The notes beneath the pieces are model-generated. The model worked only from the letters and a program-made list of their open reading frames with translations, was not told the DNA's origin and searched no databases. A program made the translations under genes and the position numbers. This document shows, piece by piece, positions 52,373 through 61,642 of a DNA stretch of 64,000 nucleotides (the stretch's first letter is position 1; each line of letters opens with the position of its first letter). Origin of the DNA: an uncultured Roseobacter sp. (lineage in GTDB: Bacteria > Pseudomonadota > Alphaproteobacteria > Rhodobacterales > Rhodobacteraceae); assembly GCF_947499265.1 (NCBI RefSeq), contig NZ_CANMNK010000012.1:30324-94323 (forward strand), read 5' to 3'.

Positions 52373-53331
52373 CGGTCTCGCGGGCCGGGGCGGTGGTCAT
52401 CGGGCGCAACGAGGGCGCGCGGCTCATCCGCTGTCTGGCGGCGCTGAAGGGGCAGGCCGCGCCGATCATCTATGTGGATTCCGGCTCGGACGACGGCTCG
52501 GTGGCCGCCGCAGAGGAGGCCGGGGCCGAGGTGGTGCTCCTCGATACCGATCACCCCTTTACCGCTGCGCGCGCCCGCAACGCTGGGCTTGCCGCCCTGC
52601 TGGAGCGGGAGGCCCCCCCGGATCTGGTGCAGTTCATCGATGGCGATTGCGAAATGCGCGATGGCTGGATGGCACAGGCGCTGGATTTTCTCGACGCGCA
52701 CCCGGAGGTGGCGGTGGTCTGCGGTCGCAGGCGCGAACGGTTTCCCGAAGCCTCGCTTTATAACCGGCTGACGGATCACGAATGGGACACGGGCGTGGGT
52801 GCGGCCCGCTCCTGCGGTGGCGATGCGCTGATGCGGGTGGCCGCTGTCGAGGCAGTGGGCCGCTACAACCCTGACCTCATTGCGGGCGAGGAACCGGAGC
52901 TCTGCGTGCGCCTGCGCCAGGCGGGCTGGAAAATCTGGCGGCTTGATGCGGAGATGACCTGGCATGACGCCGCGCTGACCCGGTTTGGCCAGTGGTGGAA
53001 ACGCACCCGCCGGGCCGGGCACGCCTTTGCCGAGGGGGTCGCATTGCATGGGGCCGCGCCGGAACGCCATAACGTGGCCCAGACCCGGCGCGCGCTGATC
53101 TGGGGCGCAGGCCTGCCGCTTATCGTGTTGATCGGTCTTTTCATCACACCTCTGGCGTTATTGCTCACACTGCTCTGGCCGCTGAAAATCCTGCGCCTGA
53201 TGCGGCGCGGCATCGATGGGCCGCGCGCGTTTTTCCTGACGCTGGGCAATATCCCCGAAGCTCTGGGCGTGCTGGAATATGGGTTGAAACGGCTGACCGG
53301 CCAGAAAAGCCGCCTGATCGAGTATAAATAG
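52369..53331 (+). CDS. Glycosyltransferase family 2 with C-terminal membrane segments
   Basis: A 320-residue GT-A enzyme, coupled to the sulfotransferase by ATGA. GAVVIGRNEGARLIRCLAAL and VDSGSDDGS start the domain, FIDGDCEMRDGW is the DxD motif near 89-100, and AGEEPELCVRLRQAGWKIWR is the acceptor-side ED motif. A hydrophobic pair near 240-280 anchors it at the inner membrane. It resembles succinoglycan-type transferases that act late in repeat assembly. It converges on the flippase gene with a 15-bp gap. Confidence 0.88.
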   Translation: MTVSRAGAVVIGRNEGARLIRCLAALKGQAAPIIYVDSGSDDGSVAAAEEAGAEVVLLDTDHPFTAARARNAGLAALLEREAPPDLVQFIDGDCEMRDGWMAQALDFLDAHPEVAVVCGRRRERFPEASLYNRLTDHEWDTGVGAARSCGGDALMRVAAVEAVGRYNPDLIAGEEPELCVRLRQAGWKIWRLDAEMTWHDAALTRFGQWWKRTRRAGHAFAEGVALHGAAPERHNVAQTRRALIWGAGLPLIVLIGLFITPLALLLTLLWPLKILRLMRRGIDGPRAFFLTLGNIPEALGVLEYGLKRLTGQKSRLIEYK

Positions 53332-53346
53332 AGCCTGATAAAGGGC

Positions 53347-54705
53347 TCAGCCCATCAGCTTGATGATCTCATCCCAATGCAGCCAGCACGCGAGACCGTT
53401 GACGATGAACCCGGCGGTCATGAAGAAGCCATCCGCCTTGGCATCCCAGGCATTATATTTGCGCACGTAATAGATGCGCAGCGGGTTGGTCAGCAAGATG
53501 GCAATGGGGGGGGCCAACATGACCCCGAAGATGCCGAACCAGGTGGCGCCCGCAAACATCAGCACGGTCTGCAAGACGGCTGTGGAACAGTTCAGCGTGA
53601 AGAAGTTTTTGGAATCGCCCGCTGCCAGCAGTACCGCGCCATAGGTCTTGATCACCAGCTGCGGCACCATCGTCAGGCTCAGGAGCACCACCACCGGCCC
53701 GGCCAGCGCATAGCGATCATCATACATCAGATCGATGAGAGCGATGCCGCCATAGCCGAACACCGCCGTGAGCAGCAGCCCCCCTGCCATCACCATGCGC
53801 CGCGCCTTGAAGACTTTGCGGCGGTTTTCCGGGCTCTCCGCGATGGGTTTGAGCCGGTAGAGCGGGAAAACGATGCGCCCGTTGATCACCCCCATCAGCA
53901 CCAGCGGCAGAGACCCCAGGAAATAGCCGATGTTATAGACCCCCAGTTCCGCCAGCGAGATGTAGCCGCCCAGGATGGCCTTGTCGCCCTGGGAAATCAT
54001 GAAGGTGACGGCGGTGCTGAGAAAGATGAACTTGCCGAAATGAAAAAGATCGCTGACCGCCGATCTGTCCCAGCGCAGCCGGTTGCGGATGCCCGGCATC
54101 ACCAGCCCCTGCACGATGACCGTGACCACGGAGCCGATCAAGCTGCCGAAAACCAGCGCCCAGACCGATTCCAGCCAGAGCGCCAGCAACACCATGGCGA
54201 CAACGCCGAAGGCCTGGGTGCCGAGATCGATGGCGGTGGTGCGGCCCAGGTGCATGTGTCGACCTGCGGTGGCGACATTGGTGGTGGTGAACCCCGCGAT
54301 CAGCGTGCCCAGCCCCACCACCGGCAGGAGCTGCGCCAGCATCGGCTCATCATAAAGGTTGGCCACCGGCAGGGCGATGGCGCAGGTCATAAGCCACAGG
54401 ATCACCCCGCGGATGATCTGCAGCGTCCAGGCGGTGTTGAGAAAATCCGGGTCATCGCCGCGCGGGTTCTGCATGATCGAGGTGCGGATGCCGGTGTCGG
54501 AAAACATCCGCAGCCCGGTGATGAAAACCTGCACCAGCGCCATCATCCCGAAGGCTTCGGGAAAGAGAATGCGGGTCAGAATGAGGTTGGAGGCCAGCCG
54601 CAGCGCGTTGGTGCCGCCAAAGGACAGCATCGTCAGCATCGTGCCCCGGAGTGATCGGGATTTCAGATCTCCGCCCGAGATCAGAGACTGCACAAGGCGT
54701 TTCAC
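53347..54705 (-). CDS. Wzx-like polysaccharide flippase (MOP superfamily)
   Basis: A 452-residue protein with about 12 membrane helices. The GTG at 54705 is chosen because it lies one base after the upstream stop; the frame extends to 54780, within the GT4 gene. SLRGTMLTMLSFGGTNALRL and LTRILFPEAFGMMALVQVF are typical of the oligosaccharide-flippase (Polysacc_synt) family, the LPEAFG-type motif being characteristic. It would move lipid-linked repeat units to the periplasmic face for the Wzy-like protein at 49007. It is cotranscribed with the GT4 gene upstream. Confidence 0.87.
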   Translation of the reverse strand: MKRLVQSLISGGDLKSRSLRGTMLTMLSFGGTNALRLASNLILTRILFPEAFGMMALVQVFITGLRMFSDTGIRTSIMQNPRGDDPDFLNTAWTLQIIRGVILWLMTCAIALPVANLYDEPMLAQLLPVVGLGTLIAGFTTTNVATAGRHMHLGRTTAIDLGTQAFGVVAMVLLALWLESVWALVFGSLIGSVVTVIVQGLVMPGIRNRLRWDRSAVSDLFHFGKFIFLSTAVTFMISQGDKAILGGYISLAELGVYNIGYFLGSLPLVLMGVINGRIVFPLYRLKPIAESPENRRKVFKARRMVMAGGLLLTAVFGYGGIALIDLMYDDRYALAGPVVVLLSLTMVPQLVIKTYGAVLLAAGDSKNFFTLNCSTAVLQTVLMFAGATWFGIFGVMLAPPIAILLTNPLRIYYVRKYNAWDAKADGFFMTAGFIVNGLACWLHWDEIIKLMG

Positions 54706-54706
54706 G

Positions 54707-55984
54707 TCATCTGTCCCCGTCGCGCGCGTAGGGGGCCGGGCGGAGATCCTCGCCCGCGGCACCCGCAAAAAGGGTCGCAAGGCGCGCGGCCTCGGTGCGG
54801 ATGTCGAAATCAGTCACGACCTTTGCCCGCCCATGTTGCCCCATGGCGGCGCGCAGCTCGGGGTCACCCACCAATGTGCGGATGCGATCAGCCAGCGTGT
54901 CGGCATCACCCGGCGGGACCAGAAAACCGCTTTTGCCCTCTTCGACCAGCTCACCCACGCCCGCCACCTGGGTGGCGATCACCGGCTTTTCGCTGGCCAA
55001 TGCTTCCATCAGCACCACCGGCACGCCTTCGGCAAAGCTGGGCAATACGAAGATATCGCAAGCCTGCAGCGCTTGGGCCACTTCCGTCTGTGACAAATAG
55101 CCGGTGAAGGTGACGCGATCCCCCAAGGGCGCGGCGGCGGCCTCGAGCCGGGCGCGGTCTGGTCCGTCGCCCACCAGCACCAGCCGCAGGTTTGGCAGAT
55201 CGGAAAGCTCCGCCAGGGCGGCCAGCAGCACCCGCAACCCTTTGACCGGGGCCAGCCGGCCCACAAAGAGCAACCGGATCTCATCCGGCTCCCGGGGCGG
55301 CAGGGCGGGACCGGCAGCTTCTTCATAAAGCGCGGGCGTCACCCCGCAATGGATGATGCGGATCTTGTCCCAATAGGCGGGATCGGAGAAAAACATCAGC
55401 TGGCTGCGGGCAAAATGGCTAATGGTAGAGACGAATTTCGCTCGGGCGGTCTTGGCGTCCAGCCGCCAGCGGGTGGGTTCAAAGAGGTCCGCAGGCCCGT
55501 GCAGGGTGAAGCTGTAGGGAATACCCGTGAGCTCCGAGGTCAGCATCGCCACCGTGGCACTGCCAAAGACGAAGTGATTGTGCAGATGGGTGACCTTTTC
55601 CGCTTCGAGATGCCGGGCGAGGATCGTGGCCTCGATGAAGAAAATCAGCTGGTAGAGGCGCGCCTTGATCCCCGGCGCGCCGCTGCGCAGCGCCAGCATC
55701 AGCGTGGCAAAGTAACGCCCCGGACGGGTGAACAGATAGGCCTGCGCCGCCAGCAATCGCAGGGGGTTGCGTGCGACCTCCAGCACATGAAACGTGGTCG
55801 CGGCGGCGTCTTTTTCGGCGGGGCCGGGGTGCTGTTCGGGCGGGGTGCGGCGGATCGAGCAGGTCAGCACTTCGGCGCCCAGATCGCGCAACGCCTCGAC
55901 CTCGCGCAGGATGAAGGTCAGCGAAACCTCCGGATATTGACCGGTCAGATAGGCAATGCGGGGGAGTTTCGACGGCGAAGACAT
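54707..55984 (-). CDS. Glycosyltransferase family 4
   Basis: A 425-residue GT-B enzyme. RIAYLTGQYPEVSLTFILRE opens the acceptor domain, HLHNHFVFGSATVA and SFTLHGPADLFEP follow, and GRLAPVKGLRVLLAAL begins the donor domain. SFAEGVPVVLMEALASEKPV is the E-x7-E region. It resembles the colanic-acid WcaL/AmsK group and shares the acceptor signature with the GT4 at 38592. It adds one sugar of the repeat. It is part of the minus-strand run 58407-53347. Confidence 0.89.
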   Translation of the reverse strand: MSSPSKLPRIAYLTGQYPEVSLTFILREVEALRDLGAEVLTCSIRRTPPEQHPGPAEKDAAATTFHVLEVARNPLRLLAAQAYLFTRPGRYFATLMLALRSGAPGIKARLYQLIFFIEATILARHLEAEKVTHLHNHFVFGSATVAMLTSELTGIPYSFTLHGPADLFEPTRWRLDAKTARAKFVSTISHFARSQLMFFSDPAYWDKIRIIHCGVTPALYEEAAGPALPPREPDEIRLLFVGRLAPVKGLRVLLAALAELSDLPNLRLVLVGDGPDRARLEAAAAPLGDRVTFTGYLSQTEVAQALQACDIFVLPSFAEGVPVVLMEALASEKPVIATQVAGVGELVEEGKSGFLVPPGDADTLADRIRTLVGDPELRAAMGQHGRAKVVTDFDIRTEAARLATLFAGAAGEDLRPAPYARDGDR

Positions 55985-55996
55985 GAGGCTCCGGGG

Positions 55997-57316
55997 CTAT
56001 TTCAGGGTGCGCAGTTTGGACAGCACGCCCTGCAGGGCGCGGGTCATCGGGGCGGGTCTGGTCCAGGCGGTGTAATCGGGGCCTGCAGCCTTGGTGCGGG
56101 TGGGCAGGGGCAGGGGATCAAAGCGGGTTTTCAACGTCTGTCTGGCCCCGTCCGGGCCCGCGCTCTGAATGGCCAGCGTTAGTTCGGTCAGATGCAGGGT
56201 GAAATCGGGCGCGGGGAAATGCGCGCGATCCATGGCAATGGCCTCCACCAGTTCCGCCAGCCCGATGCATTTGTCCTGCTGGCCCAGCTGCGCCCGGCGC
56301 AGGCGTTTCAGCCAGTCCTTCGGCGAGAAGGGCGATCCCGTCTCACGCGCAATGCGGGTCGATCCCGGGGCCGGGCTTTCGGCTAGCGGCACGCGGCGCC
56401 CGCCCACGGAAAACAGGCTCTGCAACAGGGAATTGTTACGGATGCTGCGGGCATTGCGCGCCTTTAGCGTAAAGGGGGTGAAGCCTTCCAGATAGACCGG
56501 ACAGTGATAGTCGCGATAGGTATCGGCGCTGACCACGCCCTTATTGCCGATGATCCGCATCCGGTGGTCGGTGGGCGCGGCAATCGAGCAGGTGATGCGC
56601 CCCACCACCCCGCTTTCGAAATCCAGCGCTGCGATGGAGAAATCCGGCGTGCCCGCGGGATTGAGCGGCTCATCCGTCTTGTCGGGCAGGGTGGCTTTGG
56701 AAAAGGCGGTGACCGCGCGCACGGGCCCAAAGATCGCGCACATCCAGGTCAGGTGATAGCCCACATGCTCCCAGGTGCAGCCCATCTCGTATTCATGTAA
56801 GTAAGGCCAAGGCGCACCGGAGCGCGAGCGCCAGGTCTCCGGCGCCAGCAGGTAGACCGGGTTGTCGTCAAACTCCGCATAGACCATGCGCACGTCGCCA
56901 ACCGCGCCGTCCTCCACCGCTTTCCACAGGGTCTGAACCGTCGGGCTGAGCGCATTCGAGGGTGCGCATGAGAGCCGCAGCCCTTTCTCATGGGCCAGAT
57001 CGGCCAAGGCCTGCGCCTCACCCATATCGGTAACAAAGGGCTTTTCGGAATAGACGTGCTTGCCCGCCTCAAGTGCGGCCCGTGTGACCGCCCCATGCGA
57101 TTCAATCGAGGTGAAATTGGCCACGATGCCCACCGCATCATCCGCCAGCAGGGCACTGGCATCCTCATAGACCTGCAGACCGTAATAATCCCCCACCTGC
57201 CGGGCGCGGTCCATGTTGCGATCCGCCACGCCGGCGATCTGCAGGCCGGGATGCTGGGGCAGGGTGGTCATATAGTGATCGAACACATAGCCACATCCGA
57301 TGACGCCGATCTTCAT
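55997..57316 (-). CDS. Gfo/Idh/MocA-family oxidoreductase 1
   Basis: A 439-residue NAD(P)-dependent oxidoreductase. KIGVIGCGYVFDHYM at 2-16 is the Rossmann start, and SEKPFVTDMGEA carries the family EKP motif near 94-97. The C-terminal alpha/beta domain includes the DFESGVVGRI segment. Such enzymes oxidise or reduce sugars, often nucleotide sugars in polysaccharide pathways. Its start overlaps the stop of the second oxidoreductase (57313-57316), so they are cotranslated and may act in sequence on one sugar. It is longer than usual, with an extra C-terminal basic stretch. Confidence 0.87.
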   Translation of the reverse strand: MKIGVIGCGYVFDHYMTTLPQHPGLQIAGVADRNMDRARQVGDYYGLQVYEDASALLADDAVGIVANFTSIESHGAVTRAALEAGKHVYSEKPFVTDMGEAQALADLAHEKGLRLSCAPSNALSPTVQTLWKAVEDGAVGDVRMVYAEFDDNPVYLLAPETWRSRSGAPWPYLHEYEMGCTWEHVGYHLTWMCAIFGPVRAVTAFSKATLPDKTDEPLNPAGTPDFSIAALDFESGVVGRITCSIAAPTDHRMRIIGNKGVVSADTYRDYHCPVYLEGFTPFTLKARNARSIRNNSLLQSLFSVGGRRVPLAESPAPGSTRIARETGSPFSPKDWLKRLRRAQLGQQDKCIGLAELVEAIAMDRAHFPAPDFTLHLTELTLAIQSAGPDGARQTLKTRFDPLPLPTRTKAAGPDYTAWTRPAPMTRALQGVLSKLRTLK

Positions 57317-58407
57317 GAGGTGCCCTCGCCGGACCAGCCCGCACGGGCGGTGTCGATCATCGCCATGATCTCAACGCTTTCGGCAAGGCTCATGCGTGGA
57401 TCCTCGGTGCGCCCTGCGGCCACCGCCTGCATCACGGCGCGGGCCTGGTAGTGATAGCCGTTGCCGGAGAACGGGGCGCCGAGGCGCTCTCCACGCAGCC
57501 GCAGCGCCGCCAGTCCTCGCGACAGCCGCAGACCCATGGCGCTCTCGCGCAGCCCCTCGAGCCGCCGTGGCCCTTTCGGGCCGGTGACCGCGGGCCCGAC
57601 ATGCGTGCGATAGAGCACAGCCCCTGTGGGGCGATAGGCCGGGCCGGCGATCCGCAGTGTCGCTTTCGTGCCGTAGATCGCAGCCCCGTCGAGGCCGCCC
57701 GCGCGCAGGCTGGCGCGTAGGGTGGAGAGCGCACCACTTGCGTGCCGCAACATCAGCGTGCAGTCCTCATCCACGCCGGTGTCGCCGATCCGTGCCGTGG
57801 CGTGGGCGTCTGTCACGGGCCCCAGCCAGTAGCGCGCCAGCGACAGCGGATAGACCCCGCGGTCCATGAGCGCGCCGCCGCCGCGGGCGGGATCGAAGAG
57901 GCTGGAGGTGGGATCAGGGGCATTGGCGGCCATGAACGATCCGTCGAATCCGCGGATGTCTCCCAGATCACCCGCTGCGATCCTGTCGCGGATCTGCCCG
58001 GGCAGGGGCTGAAACCGGGTCCACATCGCCTCCATGCAGAAGACACCTGCCGCGCGCGCCGCCTGCATGATCCGCTCTGCGGCGGCGGCATCGCGCGCAA
58101 AGGGTTTTTCCACCAGAACCGCCTTGCCCGCCGCGATCCCCAGCATTGCGTGCTCTTCATGCTGTGCAGGCGGGGTGGCAATATAGAGGGCATCGACATC
58201 CGCCGATGCGGCCTCCGCGTAGCTTTGCGCCACATGGGCGACCCCAAGGCTGCTGGCGAAACTTTGTGCATTGGCCGGGGTGCGCGAGGCCACGATATGC
58301 GCTTCGGCCTCTGCTCCCAACTGGCGCAGGTCCAGCACGAATTTGCGCGCCACGGACCCGGTTCCAAGGATGGCCCAGCGAAAGGGTCTCCCCCGGACAT
58401 CAGTCAT
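57313..58407 (-). CDS. Gfo/Idh/MocA-family oxidoreductase 2
   Basis: A 364-residue enzyme from the ATG at 58407, which has AAGGAG upstream; the frame extends to 58584 without coding character. RWAILGTGSVARKFVLDL is the Rossmann start, VEKPFARDAAAA holds the EKP motif, and MEAMWTRFQPLPGQIRDRI is typical of dihydrodiol-dehydrogenase/glucose-fructose-oxidoreductase-like members. It differs clearly from its neighbour, so the two are not a recent duplication. It probably makes or modifies a sugar of the exopolysaccharide; the substrate is unknown. Confidence 0.87.
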   Translation of the reverse strand: MTDVRGRPFRWAILGTGSVARKFVLDLRQLGAEAEAHIVASRTPANAQSFASSLGVAHVAQSYAEAASADVDALYIATPPAQHEEHAMLGIAAGKAVLVEKPFARDAAAAERIMQAARAAGVFCMEAMWTRFQPLPGQIRDRIAAGDLGDIRGFDGSFMAANAPDPTSSLFDPARGGGALMDRGVYPLSLARYWLGPVTDAHATARIGDTGVDEDCTLMLRHASGALSTLRASLRAGGLDGAAIYGTKATLRIAGPAYRPTGAVLYRTHVGPAVTGPKGPRRLEGLRESAMGLRLSRGLAALRLRGERLGAPFSGNGYHYQARAVMQAVAAGRTEDPRMSLAESVEIMAMIDTARAGWSGEGTS

Positions 58408-58643
58408 CGCGCATGCTCTCCTTTGCGGTCCGTGCCGCCTGAATTCCGCTGCCTGTTTAACCCATATTGGCCATTGTTCAACTGCGGCCCTGGTGCGGGG
58501 TGCATAAAGAATGCAGCACAGCCTTCCGGACGCATATCTTGCGGGCATCCGGTGCAAAAGCGACCCCGCTTGCCGAACTCGCACCTTGTGTCCGTGACCC
58601 CATATTCGTATCGAACGCAGGACCGAACAGACGGGGCCTTTTC

Positions 58644-59732
58644 ATGCGCATCAGTTTTATTCTGCCCTTTGCCTCCCTGTCGGGCGGCATCCGCGTGATT
58701 GCCACCTATGCGCGGGAACTGACGCAGGCGGGCCATGAGGTCACCGTAATCTCGCGCCCCCTGCGGGTGAAGACATCGCCGCTGCGCACGCTGGTCAACA
58801 GGATCACCGGCAAGGCACGGGCCCGGGCGCGCGAAGACCGGACCACGCCGTTTCTGGATTTTCTGGGGGATCGGCACGTGGTGCTGGACCGGTTCCGCCC
58901 GGTGACCCCCCGCGATGTGCCCGATGGCGATGCGGTGATTGCCACCTGGTGGGAAACCGCCGAAAGCGTGGCGCAGCTGCCCAGCACAAAGGGTAAGAAA
59001 TTCTACCTGCTGCAGGATTACGAGACCTTCGGCAACCTGCCCGCCGAGGATGTCGCGACCTCTTACACGCTGCCGCTGCATAAAATCGCGGTCTCGGGCT
59101 ATATCAGAGACTGTGTAAGAGAAAACCACGGGGTCTCGGACATCACCGTCATTCCCAATGCGGTGGATACCAAACAGTTCGACGCCCCCCCCCGCGCCCG
59201 GAACACCCCGCTTAAGGTCGGGTTTCTCTACCACGCGCATCCGCGCAAACGCGTCGATCTGGCGCTGGCGGCGGTGCTGGCGGCAAAGCGCCTTGTCCCC
59301 GATCTGCGGGTGGTGGCCTTTGGGCGTGGCTGGCCTGCGGAGGAGTTCGGCCTGCCCGATTGGGTGGACTACCATCAATCGCCGCCACAGGCGGAGATCC
59401 CGAAACTCTATGCCGCCTGTGATCTCTGGCTCTTTACCAGTGACCACGAAGGTTTTGGCCTGCCGCTGCTGGAGGCCATGGCCTGCCGCACCCCGGTGCT
59501 GGCCACCCGCGCGGGCGCTGCGGCCGATCTGATCGATGGCACCAACGGTGATCTGTTGGCAGCGGACCCGGAGGCTTTTGCCACAAAGATCGCCGAAGTC
59601 GCGCAGATGACCCCGGAGGCCTGGCGGGCAATGTCGGATGCGGCCTATCAGACCGCGCATTCCTATACCTGGACCGATGCGGCCCAAAGGCTGGTCACGG
59701 AAATTCAAGCGACAGAAGGGACCTCTTCATGA
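58644..59732 (+). CDS. Glycosyltransferase family 4
   Basis: A 362-residue GT-B enzyme from the ATG at 58644; codons upstream to 58467 look non-coding. RISFILPFASLSGGIRVIATY, with the glycine-rich acceptor loop, opens the domain. VIPNAVDTKQF precedes the donor domain, and TSDHEGFGLPLLEAMACRTP contains the E-x7-E motif near 270. WWETAESV and LLQDYET resemble a group of rhamnosyl/mannosyl transferases of capsule loci. It is divergent from the oxidoreductase genes and overlaps the next gene by ATGA. Confidence 0.88.
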   Translation: MRISFILPFASLSGGIRVIATYARELTQAGHEVTVISRPLRVKTSPLRTLVNRITGKARARAREDRTTPFLDFLGDRHVVLDRFRPVTPRDVPDGDAVIATWWETAESVAQLPSTKGKKFYLLQDYETFGNLPAEDVATSYTLPLHKIAVSGYIRDCVRENHGVSDITVIPNAVDTKQFDAPPRARNTPLKVGFLYHAHPRKRVDLALAAVLAAKRLVPDLRVVAFGRGWPAEEFGLPDWVDYHQSPPQAEIPKLYAACDLWLFTSDHEGFGLPLLEAMACRTPVLATRAGAAADLIDGTNGDLLAADPEAFATKIAEVAQMTPEAWRAMSDAAYQTAHSYTWTDAAQRLVTEIQATEGTSS

Positions 59733-60715
59733 CGTCTTTCTCCCCGACCGATGCCCAGGGCATCACCTTTGTGCTGCCGCTGGTCCACCCCGAGGGCGCA
59801 AAGGTCGAGAATTATGCCGTGGTCGAGATGATCCTGCGCGAGACCCTCACCAGCCTCACGGCACAGCACGGGCCCCGCCCCCATGTGGTGGTGGTCTGTC
59901 ATCAGGCGCCGGACTGGGTAGGTGACTTCGCGGATCATGTCACGTTTCTGGTGATCCCGGAGCATTCCGGCTTTGCCGCGGGCCGTAATCATGTGCAGAT
60001 CGACAAGGGCATGAAATACGTGCTGGGCACCTGGGTCGCGCTTATGGAGCCTGCGCCGGACTGGATCATGCTGATGGATGGCGATGATTTCGTGCACCGC
60101 GATCTGCTGGCGCATCTGCAAGGGCAGGAGCTGGCCGACGACGGGTTCCTGCTGGCGGGCGGTTATCACGCGGCCCTGCGCCCAGCCCCCACCGGGTTCC
60201 AGCTGGAGGCGGCGCTGAAGGTCAACACTTTCAACGATACCTGCGGCTCCTGCCGGGTGTTTCGCGCCAGCACCCTCAAGGATCGCATCGCGGCGTTTCA
60301 GCCCGCGCTGGCCGCGCTGACACCTGATCAGCTGGCCGATGATCAGGGCGTATTGGACAAGGGCTTCGTCGATCTGGTGGTCGCGGCCACCGATCCGCTG
60401 CGCGACGATCAAAGCGGGTTGATCCGGGTGCTGGGCCGTCACGTGCGCCAGAAGGATCATTTCAACTTCACCCGCGTGACCGAAGCGCTGGTGGCCAAGG
60501 GCTGCGGGCATGGCAATCACGACGGGCCCAAGGCGGGGGAGATCCACTGGCACAAGGTCACGGCGGTGACCGCACCTGGGCAGTTCCTGCGCGATTTCGG
60601 TCTGGCGGGGCGCCCGACGCTGCAGCCGCGCCTGAAATGGCAGTATCAGGTCATGGGATCATTACAGTCTCTGCGCCGGGTCGCGGGGCGTCTCAAACGG
60701 GCCATCACCGGGTAG
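59729..60715 (+). CDS. Glycosyltransferase-like protein (GT2-type, DxD-containing)
   Basis: A 328-residue protein. HVVVVCHQAPDW and HSGFAAGRNHVQIDKG lie in the N-terminal half, and IMLMDGDDFVHRDLLAHL has the aspartate-rich DGDD metal motif near 114-117 that marks GT-A transferases. The C-terminal part (HGNHDGPKAGEIHWHK) is histidine-rich. It is less typical than the other GT2 proteins here, so the exact family is uncertain. It is coupled to the GT4 gene by ATGA and converges tail to tail with the sulfotransferase gene with no gap. Confidence 0.78.
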   Translation: MTSFSPTDAQGITFVLPLVHPEGAKVENYAVVEMILRETLTSLTAQHGPRPHVVVVCHQAPDWVGDFADHVTFLVIPEHSGFAAGRNHVQIDKGMKYVLGTWVALMEPAPDWIMLMDGDDFVHRDLLAHLQGQELADDGFLLAGGYHAALRPAPTGFQLEAALKVNTFNDTCGSCRVFRASTLKDRIAAFQPALAALTPDQLADDQGVLDKGFVDLVVAATDPLRDDQSGLIRVLGRHVRQKDHFNFTRVTEALVAKGCGHGNHDGPKAGEIHWHKVTAVTAPGQFLRDFGLAGRPTLQPRLKWQYQVMGSLQSLRRVAGRLKRAITG

Positions 60716-61642
60716 TCAGGTCTCATAGCCCAGAGCATCGAGCGCCAGCCCGGTCAGATCGGCGGTTGCACGGTTGCTCTGGGCAAAAAGCCCGGCATAC
60801 CGCGCGGCGATCTGCGCTTCATGGGCGCCGCGCCGCTTGGCATTGCCGCCCAGCACCCCATCGAGCCTGCGGATCACCCGGTCGGTCAGATGATCGATCC
60901 CCTGCCGTCCCCGCCGCGTCGGATCCTTGACGATGAACCGGTTGCTCAGCCGCCGCAGGGCCAGCGCGCTGAACCCTTCCCCCACATGTTCGCGGGTGCG
61001 GGGCCGGTCATGGGCGATGGTACAGCCGGTGAATTGGGAAAGTGCTGCGAAATAGGCCGCAGGGTCGGCGCTCAGCATCTCCTGCGGCAGCACCAGCAGG
61101 TTTTCCGCGCCAAAAAGCCCGATGTAGTGACGAATGGCCCGGTCAAAGAACAGGAACTCCGGGCGCAGGATCGGCGTATAGGAGAGCGGCTCGTCGCCGC
61201 TGCCAATCACCCCGCGCAGAGGTAGGGCGCCGCCGCCCAGCACATATTCGCGGTAGATCGAGAGCGCGATGGCGGGCTGGCGGCGGATGGTGATCAGCAC
61301 CTTGGCGTTTGGGTAGACCAGCTGCAGCTTGCGCGCATTGGCAAAGCCGTCATAGCGGCGCGCGGGCGGGTTGCCGAGCAGCATTTCCTCGGACCAGACC
61401 GGCAGATTGCCCCGCGCCCGCACATCCGCGGTCAGGGCTTCGAGATGGGTCCGGGTGGCCTCCGCATCGAAGGCGTAATCATCGCCCAGCAGAATCTCCT
61501 GCACCATCTGTGCCCGGGTCTGCGGCCCGGCGGCCAGCTCCAACCCCTCGTCCGGCCCGGCAAAGACCTGGTTCTGCAGAAACGTCGTGGCCGTCTTGAT
61601 GTAGCCGACGTGCAGAAGGACCGGATCATGCGGCACTGGCAT
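60716..61642 (-). CDS. Sulfotransferase
   Basis: A 308-residue protein, counted from the ATG at 61642, which lies 17 bp inside the upstream GT4 gene. LLHVGYIKTATTFLQNQVF (about 8-26) is the PAPS 5'-loop in the form KTATT, and VLITIRRQPAIALSIYREY is the 3'-phosphate region with Arg and Ser conserved. It is more divergent than the other sulfotransferases, but the two motifs are at the normal distance of about 105 residues. It is translated after the GT4 gene and so probably acts on its product. Confidence 0.8.
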   Translation of the reverse strand: MPVPHDPVLLHVGYIKTATTFLQNQVFAGPDEGLELAAGPQTRAQMVQEILLGDDYAFDAEATRTHLEALTADVRARGNLPVWSEEMLLGNPPARRYDGFANARKLQLVYPNAKVLITIRRQPAIALSIYREYVLGGGALPLRGVIGSGDEPLSYTPILRPEFLFFDRAIRHYIGLFGAENLLVLPQEMLSADPAAYFAALSQFTGCTIAHDRPRTREHVGEGFSALALRRLSNRFIVKDPTRRGRQGIDHLTDRVIRRLDGVLGGNAKRRGAHEAQIAARYAGLFAQSNRATADLTGLALDALGYET

